Of a stretch of DNA of 64,000 nucleotides, positions 34,548 to 46,500 are shown one piece after another. Source of the DNA: Anas platyrhynchos (taxonomy: Eukaryota > Chordata > Aves > Anseriformes > Anatidae). The stretch's first letter is position 1, and each line of letters starts with the position of its first letter. The position numbers were made by a program, and so were the translations under genes. The notes under the pieces are model-generated. The model did not search any database. It worked only from the letters and a program-made list of their open reading frames with translations, and was not told where the DNA came from. Location: NCBI RefSeq assembly GCF_047663525.1, contig NC_092621.1, forward strand, positions 9,048,501 through 9,112,500. Direction: 5' to 3'.

Positions 34548-37316
34548 ATCATTAATTGTTACACTACACACAAACAGTAACAATGATAAATACTGCAATG
34601 GAAATGTTAAAAAAAAATATTATACGCTTCATGTTTTTTTTCCAAAAAAACATACTTTTAAATAAATTAATGCATAAAACTGATGGTAGAAAAAGAAGAA
34701 AACCCAAAACAAACCACAACACAACTGATCTGTTTAAGGCAATACTCTACGCGGACGGGAACAGAAGTACAACAGTGTGCTACATGTTCTGAACAGGAAG
34801 AAAGAAAAAGAATCCATACAAGATGCAGATTAATGCTTCAGGAGTAAAAAACTCCCAAAACCAGATAATAAAACCAATGGCCAAGTTAAGTGCAGCATTA
34901 ATACACTCTGCATGTCAAATGATTAGCAGGTTCCTAACATGGACTAAAGTCAAGCTACAACAAATTTATCTTCCTAATTAAAAGGTTATTCAGGTCAAAC
35001 CCTACATTTAACTCTACTTTGCATTTGGCTGTTTCAGCTATGTTTCACTATATGCAAGGACAGCCAGAAATTCATCCCCTGTTCTGAGATTAACGCAAAG
35101 GTCGGGAGGTCTCTCCTGAAAGGCATTTCCATTAACTATATCCCAGAAGGATCCCATCTGCAGTGACCCACAAATGCCCCCCGCCAACCCCTCCCCTGGG
35201 CGCCAGGCACCGCGTGGTGGAAGGAGATCTTGGTAGCATTTGCTTGGGTTTAGTTTCTTTCAAGCTGAGGACATGAAATGGAAGTTCGGACTTGATCCGG
35301 ACTCTAAGAGGGCTGTCCCCCCACCTGCCAGGTTATCTGGAGCCTGCTGGAAGCGCAGCCTGCTCGTTGCCAGCACAGGAGAAACCCAGCCTGTAGCCAG
35401 GTTGTGGATGCAGCTGTGACATTTGCTATCAAAAGCTGGTGTGAAGCTCCATACCTGCCTGGACAGCCAACCAACCCCAATTATTAATGCAGCCCAGAAC
35501 TTGGCCACTGGAAGGTGGACAAAAATCTTAATGCCAAAAAAATCCCCCTCTCCATCAAAATTGAAAAGAAAAGGGACAGTAGCCACTTCCTGCCAGCTTC
35601 TCCCGGTGGATTCCCATCAGCTGCCACGTACGCAAGATTGGCAGTGCCAGATCTCACCAGCATCGACCCAGTACGTTCCCAGTAAGGTGCAAGTCTGCAA
35701 GGTGCTGCCAGGGGCAAAGAAGCTTCCTGGGACATGGTCAGAGCCTCCTGTGCTGCCCTGCTGGGGTGCTTGTGGAAGAAGCCATGGTACACGAGGAAAG
35801 AAATCCAAGTGGAGTTACTTAAAATTAAGAATTGTGATGGCCAACAGCTGTCCGGACTGCCTTGGGTTTGGGTGGGAGGGGGGGATGCAGAACTGGGCTG
35901 AGAGTCATTCTGGTGCAACTGCCTCTGTTGCTCATCACAAGTTCAAGGGGGGAAGAAAATAAAAAAAAAAGAGGATGGCTGCTTTGAGAAAAGAGGAGTG
36001 AAAGGAGGACGTGTGCAATATAACAAGGCTTGCAATTCTAGAACTAACCACTGGACACGGATACCCAAGTTTACCTGCGACAACTAGTTATACTTCTATC
36101 ACTGCTGCTGCTTTCCCCCCTTCCCTTATACGACCCTTCTCTAGTTTGGGATGTGATGTTTGATGTCATGGTCAGTGTTGGTTCTCCCACCCTAGTCCCC
36201 ACACAGCACTCCAGGGGACTCAGCTACAGGATATGCCATGAGGTCTGGAAGTCACACGGTAGACACAGACCAGCTCAGCATGCAAGCAGCGCCTGCTTCC
36301 AGAACCCTTTAGAAAGCTATTTAATGGTGCTTCGTTTCCTTCTTTATTAAGGTTCAATGACCCCTGTGGAAGGGGTTAAAATGGTTAAAAATGTGCGAGA
36401 AGGAGGGATGGGGGGGAATATCTTCCTGAAATTTCTCCCCTGCAAAGACTTCATCCTCTGCAAGAGTTGTTCTCTCTACAGAACTACAGCCCTGCCAGCG
36501 TGTTTCACAGCTGAGAAGGGGACCACTGACAGACTTCCACCTCTGCCTGCCTGAGGGTCTTGGACTCAGGCAGGTCTTGGACTGGGGTCTTGGGTCCCAG
36601 TGTGCCCACGGTGCTGATGCTGGAAGGGTGACGGCACCCAGCTGGGCTTGGTGGCTCACACCAAGGTTTTAAACTTGCCTGGGTGACCCTCAGCCCCACG
36701 GCCTTCCCCTGGCCACTCAGGTGGGTGAAGAGAAATCCCATCCGGCTCGCTGGCTCACCCACCATCACGCCTCTTGGGTCTCCTGCTGGTCTGATGTTTG
36801 CCTTGGGTTTGTCACTGACAAGCTGAACGCACCTGCTATCCCCATGCAAAGAAATCTGAGCTGTGGAAGGAGGCAGAAGTAACAAAAACCAGAAGGGCTG
36901 CTGTGAAGAGGAAAGCTTGTCGAAATTTTTCATCTCCCTGTGGGTCTGGATTACATCTCCCGATAAATTTTGCCTTTCCCAGATCATGCAGCCTTGAGGA
37001 AGATGAGTAACAAATGTGAATGGCAGCTTTTTTGGGACTGGTGCAGAAAAGAGAAGGCAGTCTGTGCGGAGCAGTGCTTTCTGGAGACCTGACCTGGGGC
37101 AGCTGAATGGGCAGCTTGGGGAGAAATGCTGCTCCGGGAGGGCAAACATCGCGGCGTGTAACAGGACTTAGCTCAGCATGGCCTTTCCGTGGCCTTTTCT
37201 TTTCCTGGTGCCTACTGTGTTGGTTTCCAGTGCCACGCCTGAGACAGCCACATTTCAATGAGGCTTCTTTTGTACCTTCACTCCCTGATGTAATCCCCCC
37301 GCCTCTGTCGCCACTG

Positions 37317-37330
37317 GTTACTATGGAAAT
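37317..37330 (+). promoter_or_regulatory. X-box-like RFX site
   Basis: GTTACTATGGAAAT keeps the dyad core of the RFX consensus (GTTNCC ATGGNAAC) with two off-consensus bases. It lies in a locally CpG-containing segment about 4.3 kb upstream of the ciliary gene SPMIP6. Function is inference. Confidence 0.3.
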
Positions 37331-37730
37331 GGCTGCCTCACAGACCCGGCACGATCAGCCAGGCGAGCTCCTTCCCGGAGCAAACCCATCGTTTGCTGAA
37401 GCGGCTTTTTACAGAGGAGAAAGCCTCAGACCCACCACCAGTTTCTGCTGGCAACTGGGCCTGGGGAGCAGGGAAGAGCTGCTCACCGCAGGCGCCAGGG
37501 GAAGTCAGTGATGTCCTGCTCCGTGCTGTGGCTTCCTGAATGCCTGCGTGGGCCACAATGCTCTGATCCATGTCACCTCCATTAGCCCCTGGCCCTTGCT
37601 TTCCAAGCAAGCTGTTAGAGGAGCGCTCAGCCAGGCTGCTGTGATCCTGGGACTGCCACTGGTGTCACGGGGGCTGAAGGAGGGGATGTACCTGTAATCT
37701 TCGGGAAGTGAATTTTTGGGAAGCAGTTTT

Positions 37731-37769
37731 TTTAATGACAGACTAACACATGGTTAGTCTGTCATTAAA
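37731..37769. repeat. Perfect inverted repeat, 17-bp arms, 5-base loop
   Basis: TTTAATGACAGACTAAC (37,731-37,747) and GTTAGTCTGTCATTAAA (37,753-37,769) are exact reverse complements around ACATG. In RNA this forms an uninterrupted 17-bp hairpin. The stem is short for a microRNA precursor. Confidence 0.97.
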
Positions 37770-40700
37770 TCTCTTCCTCTAAGCCTCTGGCCCTCCTGCT
37801 TCAGGGTTTGTGTGGCTCTGTTACAGGCAGGTTCATCTGGTGAGGTGCGGTTCAGGGTCTGGAGCAGCCCCTCGCACAAGGCCTCAACAAGAAGTGACAA
37901 GGATGCCTTGTCCTCCTTGAGGTGAAAAGCACCTTAAAATGAAGACCTTCCCGTGCCTGCCCCTCTGGCTCAGCCTGGTCCAGCTTCCCCTGTGGCACTC
38001 TGCCCATCTCTGCAGGTGTTTTTGAGACATGAGAACTAGAAAGAGAAGTGAGTTGTGAAGAGTCAGCTCTGAAGGGTGCCAGGGGCCAAAGCCAGGGTAT
38101 GTTCAGGGTGGCACATGCAGCCTGTGCTTGCTGAACAGACAGGTGACAAAGCCTGTTCTGTCCTAGGTAAGAGTGGCCATACCGTGTGAGTACTTCAAGG
38201 AAGAATGGAAAAATAAAGGAAGAGCGCAGACACAAGTGCCTCAGATCATTACATACATGCTGAATATAAAAGCATGAAACTTCCCTGGGAATATCCCAGA
38301 TAAGCCCTTCAGTGATCTCTTCCACCCAATTAAAATTCACTATCTGAGCTGGAAACCCACTTGCACTCCTAAATTCCTTAAGTCTGCTAGCAGGGGATGG
38401 TGCTGTTGGACCACCAATTCTTACATGCTGCCTGTGTCAGGGTGCATATCAAGTAGCCAGCTGTGCACGAGCCAGCAGCCAAATAACTGGGAAACCTCCC
38501 CTTGCCAAACATCTGCACCCAAAGCCGTTTAATCTCTATACTAAGCTTACCCTGAAGCCTTCTGGCACATGCAAGCAACGTGAGACGCTGGTGAACAGAG
38601 GGAAAGGAGAATTGTGTTGCTCCGCAGAACTTTGAAAATACGTGTAAAACTTTTATAGCTTCAATTTGATCCTTGCTTGCAGAGCTGTCCTATTAATGGT
38701 GCCTGCCACACACTTGGCAACATCCATGCAGGGTGGTGGTGGCCGGGGAAGGATGGTTTCTCCCCTGCGCTGCAGAAGGGCATGGATGTCAAGAGGGGAT
38801 GTGACCTGCCTGGGGTAGGAGCAAACACACGTGCCAAAAGCAGCGAGGGACCCCAGATCTCATTTCTGTGCGCTGATGGTCCAGCAGATTCTCTGCAGTA
38901 GTATTTGGCTGCAGTGCTAGCTCAGGGACGTGGTGTTTCTGGTGTATGCATCTGAAAACAAGCTTTGCTTGGTATCAGCACTGCACTGAGATAGATTAGC
39001 TTGGACAACTGGGATCTGCCCTAGGCCAAGGCAGCACTTGGCAACCTTTCCAGTTATTGCTTGTTTTTCTTCTCTTGTTCCATCTGGTGCCCAGCTGGGT
39101 CTTTCCTTCCTTCAAAAGCATCTTCATGTTTCTGTTGAGTCACATACAGGGTGCTGCACTTTTCAAGCTTCCTGCATGCCGTTGTACAGCTTGCAGGCCA
39201 GCCTGAGGACAGACTCTGCATGGAGAGGGAAGGTTTCTGCTCAGGATCTCAGATCAATGTGTCAGCCAGCACACAGCTGAGCAGAGCAGCTGTCTCCTTT
39301 TGGGAAAGGAGACGGAGAGCCAAACCAGAAGCAGTTGAGTCTGTCCTGTCCGTGGGTGAGCACAGCATCCTCAAGCCCCTTACGAAGTCTGTGCAGCAGG
39401 CTTGGCTTCCTGCTCTTGCAATCGCCAGGTATCTGCAAGCAGGATGGCCAGAAGAGCAGAATAGACCTGACAGCCGAATATACGCATTGGGGGTAGATGT
39501 GCAGCAACATCATATATGATCCAGTGGCTCTTTCAAAGGTCAGCTTCAAGATATGCCTGATGGGACATCAAATGAGCCTCCGGGATGGTCACCTGGACAT
39601 CAGCCTTCCTTCAGCCAAAGGTTATTTATACAACTAGGGGAAAAGCAGACTAGACCATGCTATCTAGGGCCCTTCCTCGACACTGGGGGGATACTTCCCC
39701 TCACACAGACATCTGGAAATGGGGGGGTTTGCAGGCTGATTGGAGAGACAAGAATTGAGTGCTGAGACCTTGCAGTCCAAAGCCAGCTCACATGAAAGGG
39801 CTAAACTAACATCTGATAAAAGGAAATGATTTGCCCAAACTCAGATAATTTGGTGACTAAAATTACTTAAAACCCTAGCTAAAAAAGCCAATCTGGCTTT
39901 AGGAGGCACCAAATGCAAATTCCTTTGTTAGAGGTGCCAGCATCACTATAAGGAAGTTATCCTATTTGCGTGGTAATTTAGATGGACTTTAATGAAGCTT
40001 TTCATACCCCATGGCGCTCCTCCCCCTGGTATTATGTACATTTTGGACTGAAAATAAAGCCTGAGAAGACCGTATAGTTTGGTGCAAAGACTGGAACAAG
40101 GAACAATTTGCTTTCTTGCAAGCAACCTGCGGTTTGAAGAGTACCCAGCAGCTCTGCAGATTTTAGGGCTTTCTAATGCTGCAACAAAGAGTCAGGGGCT
40201 GTGCTGTTTGCTTTTGCCTTCTCCATGCCACGGCAGCAGATATGCTGCTTGTATAATGAGAGCAGCGCCAGAACAACCATGTACCAACAACCACCTCCTT
40301 CCTGGGAAGCTCCCACAACCTCCAGTGAGGGCACAAGGAAAACCTTCTGGCCAAAACAAAGGTCTGAACACAAGACCAGACAGGGAGAGCCAAACCAATC
40401 AATCTGCTGTTAACACACACTGCTGGGCTGTCCATCATAATCTGTAATGAGCCAACAAACGTGCCCCATGGTCATAACCTGATTAAGGGGCTGCAGTTCA
40501 GAAGGGTTAGTGGTCAGTTTTCTATGATAGCCACACGTGCATTGCCTTAATCCATTCAGCCTTCCTGATAATGACCCTACACAGGTAACTACTTTTCCCC
40601 ACCCTTTCTACTTTATTCCCCTAATAAAATATATGAACACAAAGCATAGAGAGGAGAAGCCAAAAAATTGCCATTTTATGGTCCTTTACTGTTGTGCCAA

Positions 40701-43511
40701 ACCAGCTATTTGTGCAACCAGCTCCTTCTGTGAGCAGGGAATAAACACTTGGCTTGTGCTTCTGTCTGTATTTGGAGGAAGCACTGGCCTAGTTCACATT
40801 TAAATTCACTTCCCTCCCTCACATGTGCAAATGAGTAGTTCCCTCCCAGGGACCTTAAGGGGTTATGGTGGAAGCAGGTGCACATCACACAATGCAAAGG
40901 GTGGAGGGCGGATGCAGGGTTGTGGGGTTGGGGAATGCCTCAGAGCACACAGCAGGCAAAAAACAGCAACACGGGCAATGAAAGGACTTAGCAGTCGTTA
41001 TAGGAAAAGTCTGTCCTTCAGAGGGGAAGCTACAGCCCTGGGAGACACAATCTCAGCAGGTCTCCTTCCATCTTTGTCCCAAGACAAAGGTGGTTTGATG
41101 GAGATCTGTGGGACGTGCAGTCTGCCAAGGTTAACCAACAGAAACAGATACCTCGCTGCTTGAGCAGGCTCACCAAAATGCCCCGAGCTCCTGCGGGAAA
41201 GGCTGAGCGCGTGCAGCCTGCCTGGAAGGCACAGACACCGACCCAGGAGGATAAGTGCAATGGGGATGTTGCATGGTACCAACGCTGAACTGCAAACTCC
41301 TGCTTTAGAAGTGTGAACCTTTAAAGAGACTTGGCCATGTCCTGTAGGATTTAGTTTGACCATGGGGTTTCTGTTAGGTTTTGACTACACTCCCCATCTG
41401 AAAGAAAGACTCCTTGAGCTTTTCCTCCCTTTTACCTCTTCTTCCCACACAGTGCTGTTACAGCTCTTCTCCCCACTGCAGACAACTTGCTAATCTCACA
41501 CCCGAACTAGCACTGGAGGGGAAGGCTGGCACACAAAAGAAGCAAGGAATTGGGGAGCTGAAGCTTTGTGCTTCTTTAAAAACATTTTTGAAATATTCCC
41601 CCTCAGCACTGCCATGTGATGAGAAAGTGAGAGGAATTCAATAGAGGAACACTCTCTCCCTAGAGGAGTTGGCAAGTTAACCAGCACTTCTGCACAAGGA
41701 GGCAGAGATGCTCAGTAAACAAGTCTGCTCCATCCTCTTTCTGTTCCCTGGCAGACAGGGCAACAGTCCCTGCTTTGGGGAGGGGGCAAACACAGCTTTC
41801 AGGGTTGCCTGCAGCTAGCTGATGAATAATGAAGCCCAGGAGCCCTGTATGCCTGCTCTTTTGCTCATGCTGCGGATGACATCATGCCTTGCACTGCACA
41901 GAGTAAAAACGCGTGATGTTAAGTAAGTGTCCTCCTCATCACCCAGAGAACTTCTTAAAGAGTCAGCTCATGATGTGCTAATCTCATATGGGGGATCTGT
42001 ACTTCAGGGTGGAGATCTGGCTCTTTCTCGTGGCTCAGGGGAATTCTGATGGGAAACAGAATTGCCTTCACTTTTTCTTCCCACCAGGCTCTAAAGAGAG
42101 CACTAATGTAAGGCAGGCAGCCTTTCTTTCTGGCTGAGCACGAAAAGACACTGATGTGGCTGTGTCAAAAGATTCCACCTCAGAGAAAGACGCCAGCCCA
42201 CCCATCATCTGAGTCCCATGTCTTCTGAAGCTAGCAGTGTAAAACTGAACAGGGAAAGGACATATTCCTAATTCCAGAAATGATTTTGCATTTAAAACAA
42301 TCTGTTGGTGAACTGGCAATTCAGTCCAGAAATCTAACATAATGCCAGGTTTCCTGACTATTCCAGCATCAAATAAACATAATTGTTCCTGAGGTGGGAC
42401 AGCTCTAACAGACAAAGTTTGGTGCACAAGGGGACAGAGATGCAATAAACAGTAGTTCCCTCTCACGGCTTTTTTCAGCTGAATCTACTCATAATCCCTC
42501 TGTTGCTGAAAACTCCCCTAAAGTCTGACACCAGCACGTTAACAAATCTCTCCCATAGGCACCAAGAGATGCACTGTCAAGAGTACCAACAGCCGAGCTC
42601 TAAAAAATATGCTTTCTTCAACTGTCTTTTTCAGCACTGACCTTCAGACTGTACAGCTCGAGTCCTGTCTTACGCAGGACTCATTTTTTCTTAGCTGAAC
42701 AAAGTTTAAGATTTTTGGAAGCAGATGGCTCTCGCAGGAATTGAGTAGAAGCTGAAGTCAGTGTATTCAACTGAATTGAATTCATGATTATGGTATTCTC
42801 AGGCAAGGACTGAATCTACAGAGGGTATGGATGGATTGCAAATCAAATCTGATGTGTTTGGTGATAATTTCATGTGGTGCTAAGGCTAGATTGCAACGGG
42901 TGTGTGACACAACAGCTCCAGCTGGTACTGACTCACAGAGAAATGCCCCCTACTCACCCTTTTTGAAAGTGAATAAATTGTGTCATGTTATTCCTGGCTT
43001 GACTTGCCATAAGAAAGGATGCCCTGCTCTGTTGCCATTCCTGTGCCCTGGTCACGGTGTAATTTTGGTTACACAGGCAAATGAGGCTTAGTGAACTAAT
43101 TAAGAACTGACTCCAGGCAAACCCCCCTGACACCTCAGACTCACCCTGATCTTGCAAATGGGTTGTTTTTAGAGGGTAGGATTAACTGCAGCCCCATCCT
43201 ATCCTTCCCATTCTGGAACTGACACCTTACAAAACATCTCTGGTGCCCACACAAACCCAGAAGTATCTCGGACCCTTCTGCATCCGCTCCCCGGACCAGT
43301 CAGTTCTGCCAGGCACTGCCTGGCACTTTGAGTTTAACTCTTTTGTTTAACCATAGTTTAAAATAACTTATCAACCAATCATAAAATGAATTTTTTGGTT
43401 TCTCCTGGCTCCATGAACACAAAGAGGTGCACGTCCTACCATAGGAGGAAGCAATGGCTGTTAAGTTTTACAGTTATAGTGGAAAGCACTGATCACAGCC
43501 TGCCGGCCTCA

Positions 43512-46500
43512 CTACTGGATGTGACAGGCGGTGGAGGAGGTGGCTTGGCAACACATGCAGGTAGGGTTGACCGATTTAGGGGGGATTAGGTCGAGGTCCT
43601 CGTCATCTGGGATCTCATCTAACCGGTACCCATCCTTTAGCAGCTGGATGTTCAAGTCTTGGTTGATCTGCTACAGACAAAGAGACAAACAGTCAAATAC
43701 TTGAGGCTTCTTGCTTCTGACAGGTTGGAAGAGGAAGGAGGCCCCTTATTCTGGATTATATCTCACACATGCAATATGGGAAAGATATGTAATATTTCCT
43801 ATATTTAAAATGGGAAATAATGATAATAAAACAATTGGGAGCTGTGTAGTCCCTCTGCTCAGTCTGGAGCACTACAGCAGTTGAAAGGTGGTGGTAAAGC
43901 CACATGGCTCTCTGTAATCTCAGATTCAAGTGCTATCTAGCCAGCTCTGGGTGAAAAACCCTTTCAATCAGGGCCCACAGATTGCCCAGATCATTTGACC
44001 TGGACCCTGCTCTGGGCTGTTTCTGCACACTTCAGAGAGATTTTGCCCCAGGAAGGGATGCAAGGGGGAACAGTTTCCAGCAGCTTGCGTGCAGAATGTC
44101 TGCTCAGCACCCTGCTTGTAAATCAGATCCTACAGAAGCAGCACCCAGAGTCTGGGCAGCTAATTCACCGGAGAGCTTGGGAATACATTCAGAAACAATG
44201 CAAGGGATTAACAAACGTGAACTTCCTGCCATTTCTCTCTGAGAGGGCAAGAGTTCATATCTGTAAGTCCTCTTTGGAATTTCTGATTGCTCCAAATAAA
44301 CACCCTCCAGGTGACCCTGACCCCCCCAAGAACTGGAAATGACAGCACACCCTCAGCTCCTTTATTTGTGTCCTTGGCAAGTGGATGGTTGCTGAGCTGC
44401 CACGACAGACAAGTGGATGCTTTTGCACCACATGGGCCAGCACTGCAGGACTGAGCAGAACTGGGAAAAACTTCAGTGAAGCTGACGGGCAAATTTCTGC
44501 CTGTGGTGTGGCGGTGTGGGGACAGAGCCAACTAGATCACTGGGGAAGAAGGAAACATGACACAGCTTCTGCCATGGCCCCTTCCAGACTCACAGAGTTT
44601 ATACCACTGGTAAATTCCTTGTGTAGCCATTTTTGGCTGCAAAAGGCCACTCTAAGCCATTTCTGGATGCCCTACTATCAGCATTCATGGCAAGGATGGC
44701 AAGAGAGAGTGTAACTCACCTCAGCTGATGAGTATCCCGAGGAGGAATATCTGGACATGTCAAAGTCATCATCACTGCAGGGAAGGACAAGACAGCAAAG
44801 AAGAAAACAATTAAAGAGACCTGAATTCCCTGCTTAGTCCTATCTTTCTTCTGCTGTGAAGTTGTCCTTTAGGCACAGACAATTTGCATCAAGGGAGCCT
44901 GGAGAGCAACTTTCATCTGTGAACCTCAGACATTTCCATGAAAGTGCTCTTTACTCTCATCTCTTCCTGCTTGTTTACACACACAGACCAATTATGGTGT
45001 ATGCCAAAGGGCACAGCAAGGAAGGCTGCAAGTGGTCTGCAAGAATGGTTTCAGCAGGATTTAGCTCCAGTGCTGTGCTCTGTCATGAAAACTTGCTCAC
45101 ACCATAACAAATATCTTATTATCACTTTGCATACCTGTCCGTATCCAGGGCTACCAGTGGCTTTTCATCTGGACTCTGATCTAATGACGAATAGCCCTTA
45201 TTGGGAACGACGAGCCTGAAATAATTAAATGTTCTCCGTTAACCACAAAGTAAAGCTCAGTACCACACATAGTCATATCAAAGTCATAAATTAGGCTTTT
45301 CCCTTTTCATTTCTTTGCAAGTCCTCCCTTACTGGTGAAGACATTTAAATAGGTGCAATTCAGAGGAGGCAGGCTGTGTCTCTGGGTAGCTCAGAGCAGA
45401 TTTACAGGGACAGACACTGGACATGCCTTGGGAACACACTCCTCCCTGGAAGGCAAAATGACTGGGACACTCTGGGCTTCATTCTGATGAAACTGTTCAG
45501 TTCACAGTGCTTGCCTTGTCAGACTTCTGTACTGATTTTTTTTTTTTCTTAGCAATTAGTATGTGGCATTCGCAATAAATAAGCAGGAGAAGGTATTCTA
45601 GCTAGGGGAAGGTATTCTAGGATTGGAAATCAGGGATTTGGTCTTTCTACCTGAGTCTCTACCCAGCCCCCATAACACAGCAGTTGTGAAGTCTCACCCC
45701 TAATTTTAATAATATGAGAAATGGGTGCAGTGTAAGAGCCCCGTCTGACTAGCACTTTTAGAATCCCATTATTCTATAAAGACTTTCAGTTCATCAGAAC
45801 TGTTACAATGGCTGATGATGACTTTGCACCTTTAATTGCCTGAGGGAATCTGTGGAATGGAATATAGACTTCAGAGCCTCTAGCATAAGGAATATATATC
45901 ATTCAATGGTATCCAGCTCACAACAGTTATTTCATCCACAAAATTGCACAAAGACTTGAGTTCATATTTAAAATAAGATCAACCAGACTCAGCAAATGGA
46001 GCAAGGTACTATGCTCAGCAGGTGGGAACTGCAAGATAATCACAGAAATCTCCTTATTCAGTGGGTTAAATCAGATTCTCTCCCAAACGACTGACTGGTC
46101 TTTAACAATACAATGATGCAGCAGGGCTTCACTAAGAGTCTGGGAAAGTCTAAAACTGATAATCCGTCTCATCCATGCTCTAACTGCCCTTTAACCAGCT
46201 GCAAAGCTCTTCTGCTTCTGCTCAGAAAGTTTCAGAAAGCCATTATGATTTTAGTAATGTAAAGGCATTGAAGAAGGGCAAAGCTCATGGAGAACAAAAT
46301 ACATGAAATGTTGTAACAAAGCAGATGTATAGGCTCACGACTAGTTGCATTTTCTTACTGCGTTCATTGAAATGCAAGGCTAAAGAAATTAATTGATGAT
46401 GCAGTATTTCCAGCCTGCTGCATCAGGGAACTGCAGAAAATGGGATCCACTTGCAAAATGCAAAACCCCTTCCCATATCCTCCAGAGGTTCCTTCTGCTC

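Larger units (their letters stand above)
34521..43511 (-). other. FAM219A: Probable long FAM219A 3' UTR or 3' flank; no other gene recognised
   Basis: Between the FAM219A stop and the ATTAAA near 34.54 kb I find no coding exon. The A/T-rich stretch 34.5-36.1 kb has the composition of a vertebrate distal 3' UTR. The longest frame (minus, 36,505-37,149) has no recognisable family. A perfect 17-bp inverted repeat (37,731-37,769) and an X-box-like site (37,317-37,330) lie inside. Confidence 0.35.

Noticed and set aside
36505-37149. 214-codon minus-strand frame between SPMIP6 and FAM219A
   Set aside because: No recognisable family, biased composition, no splice context, and it lies in probable 3' UTR or flank.
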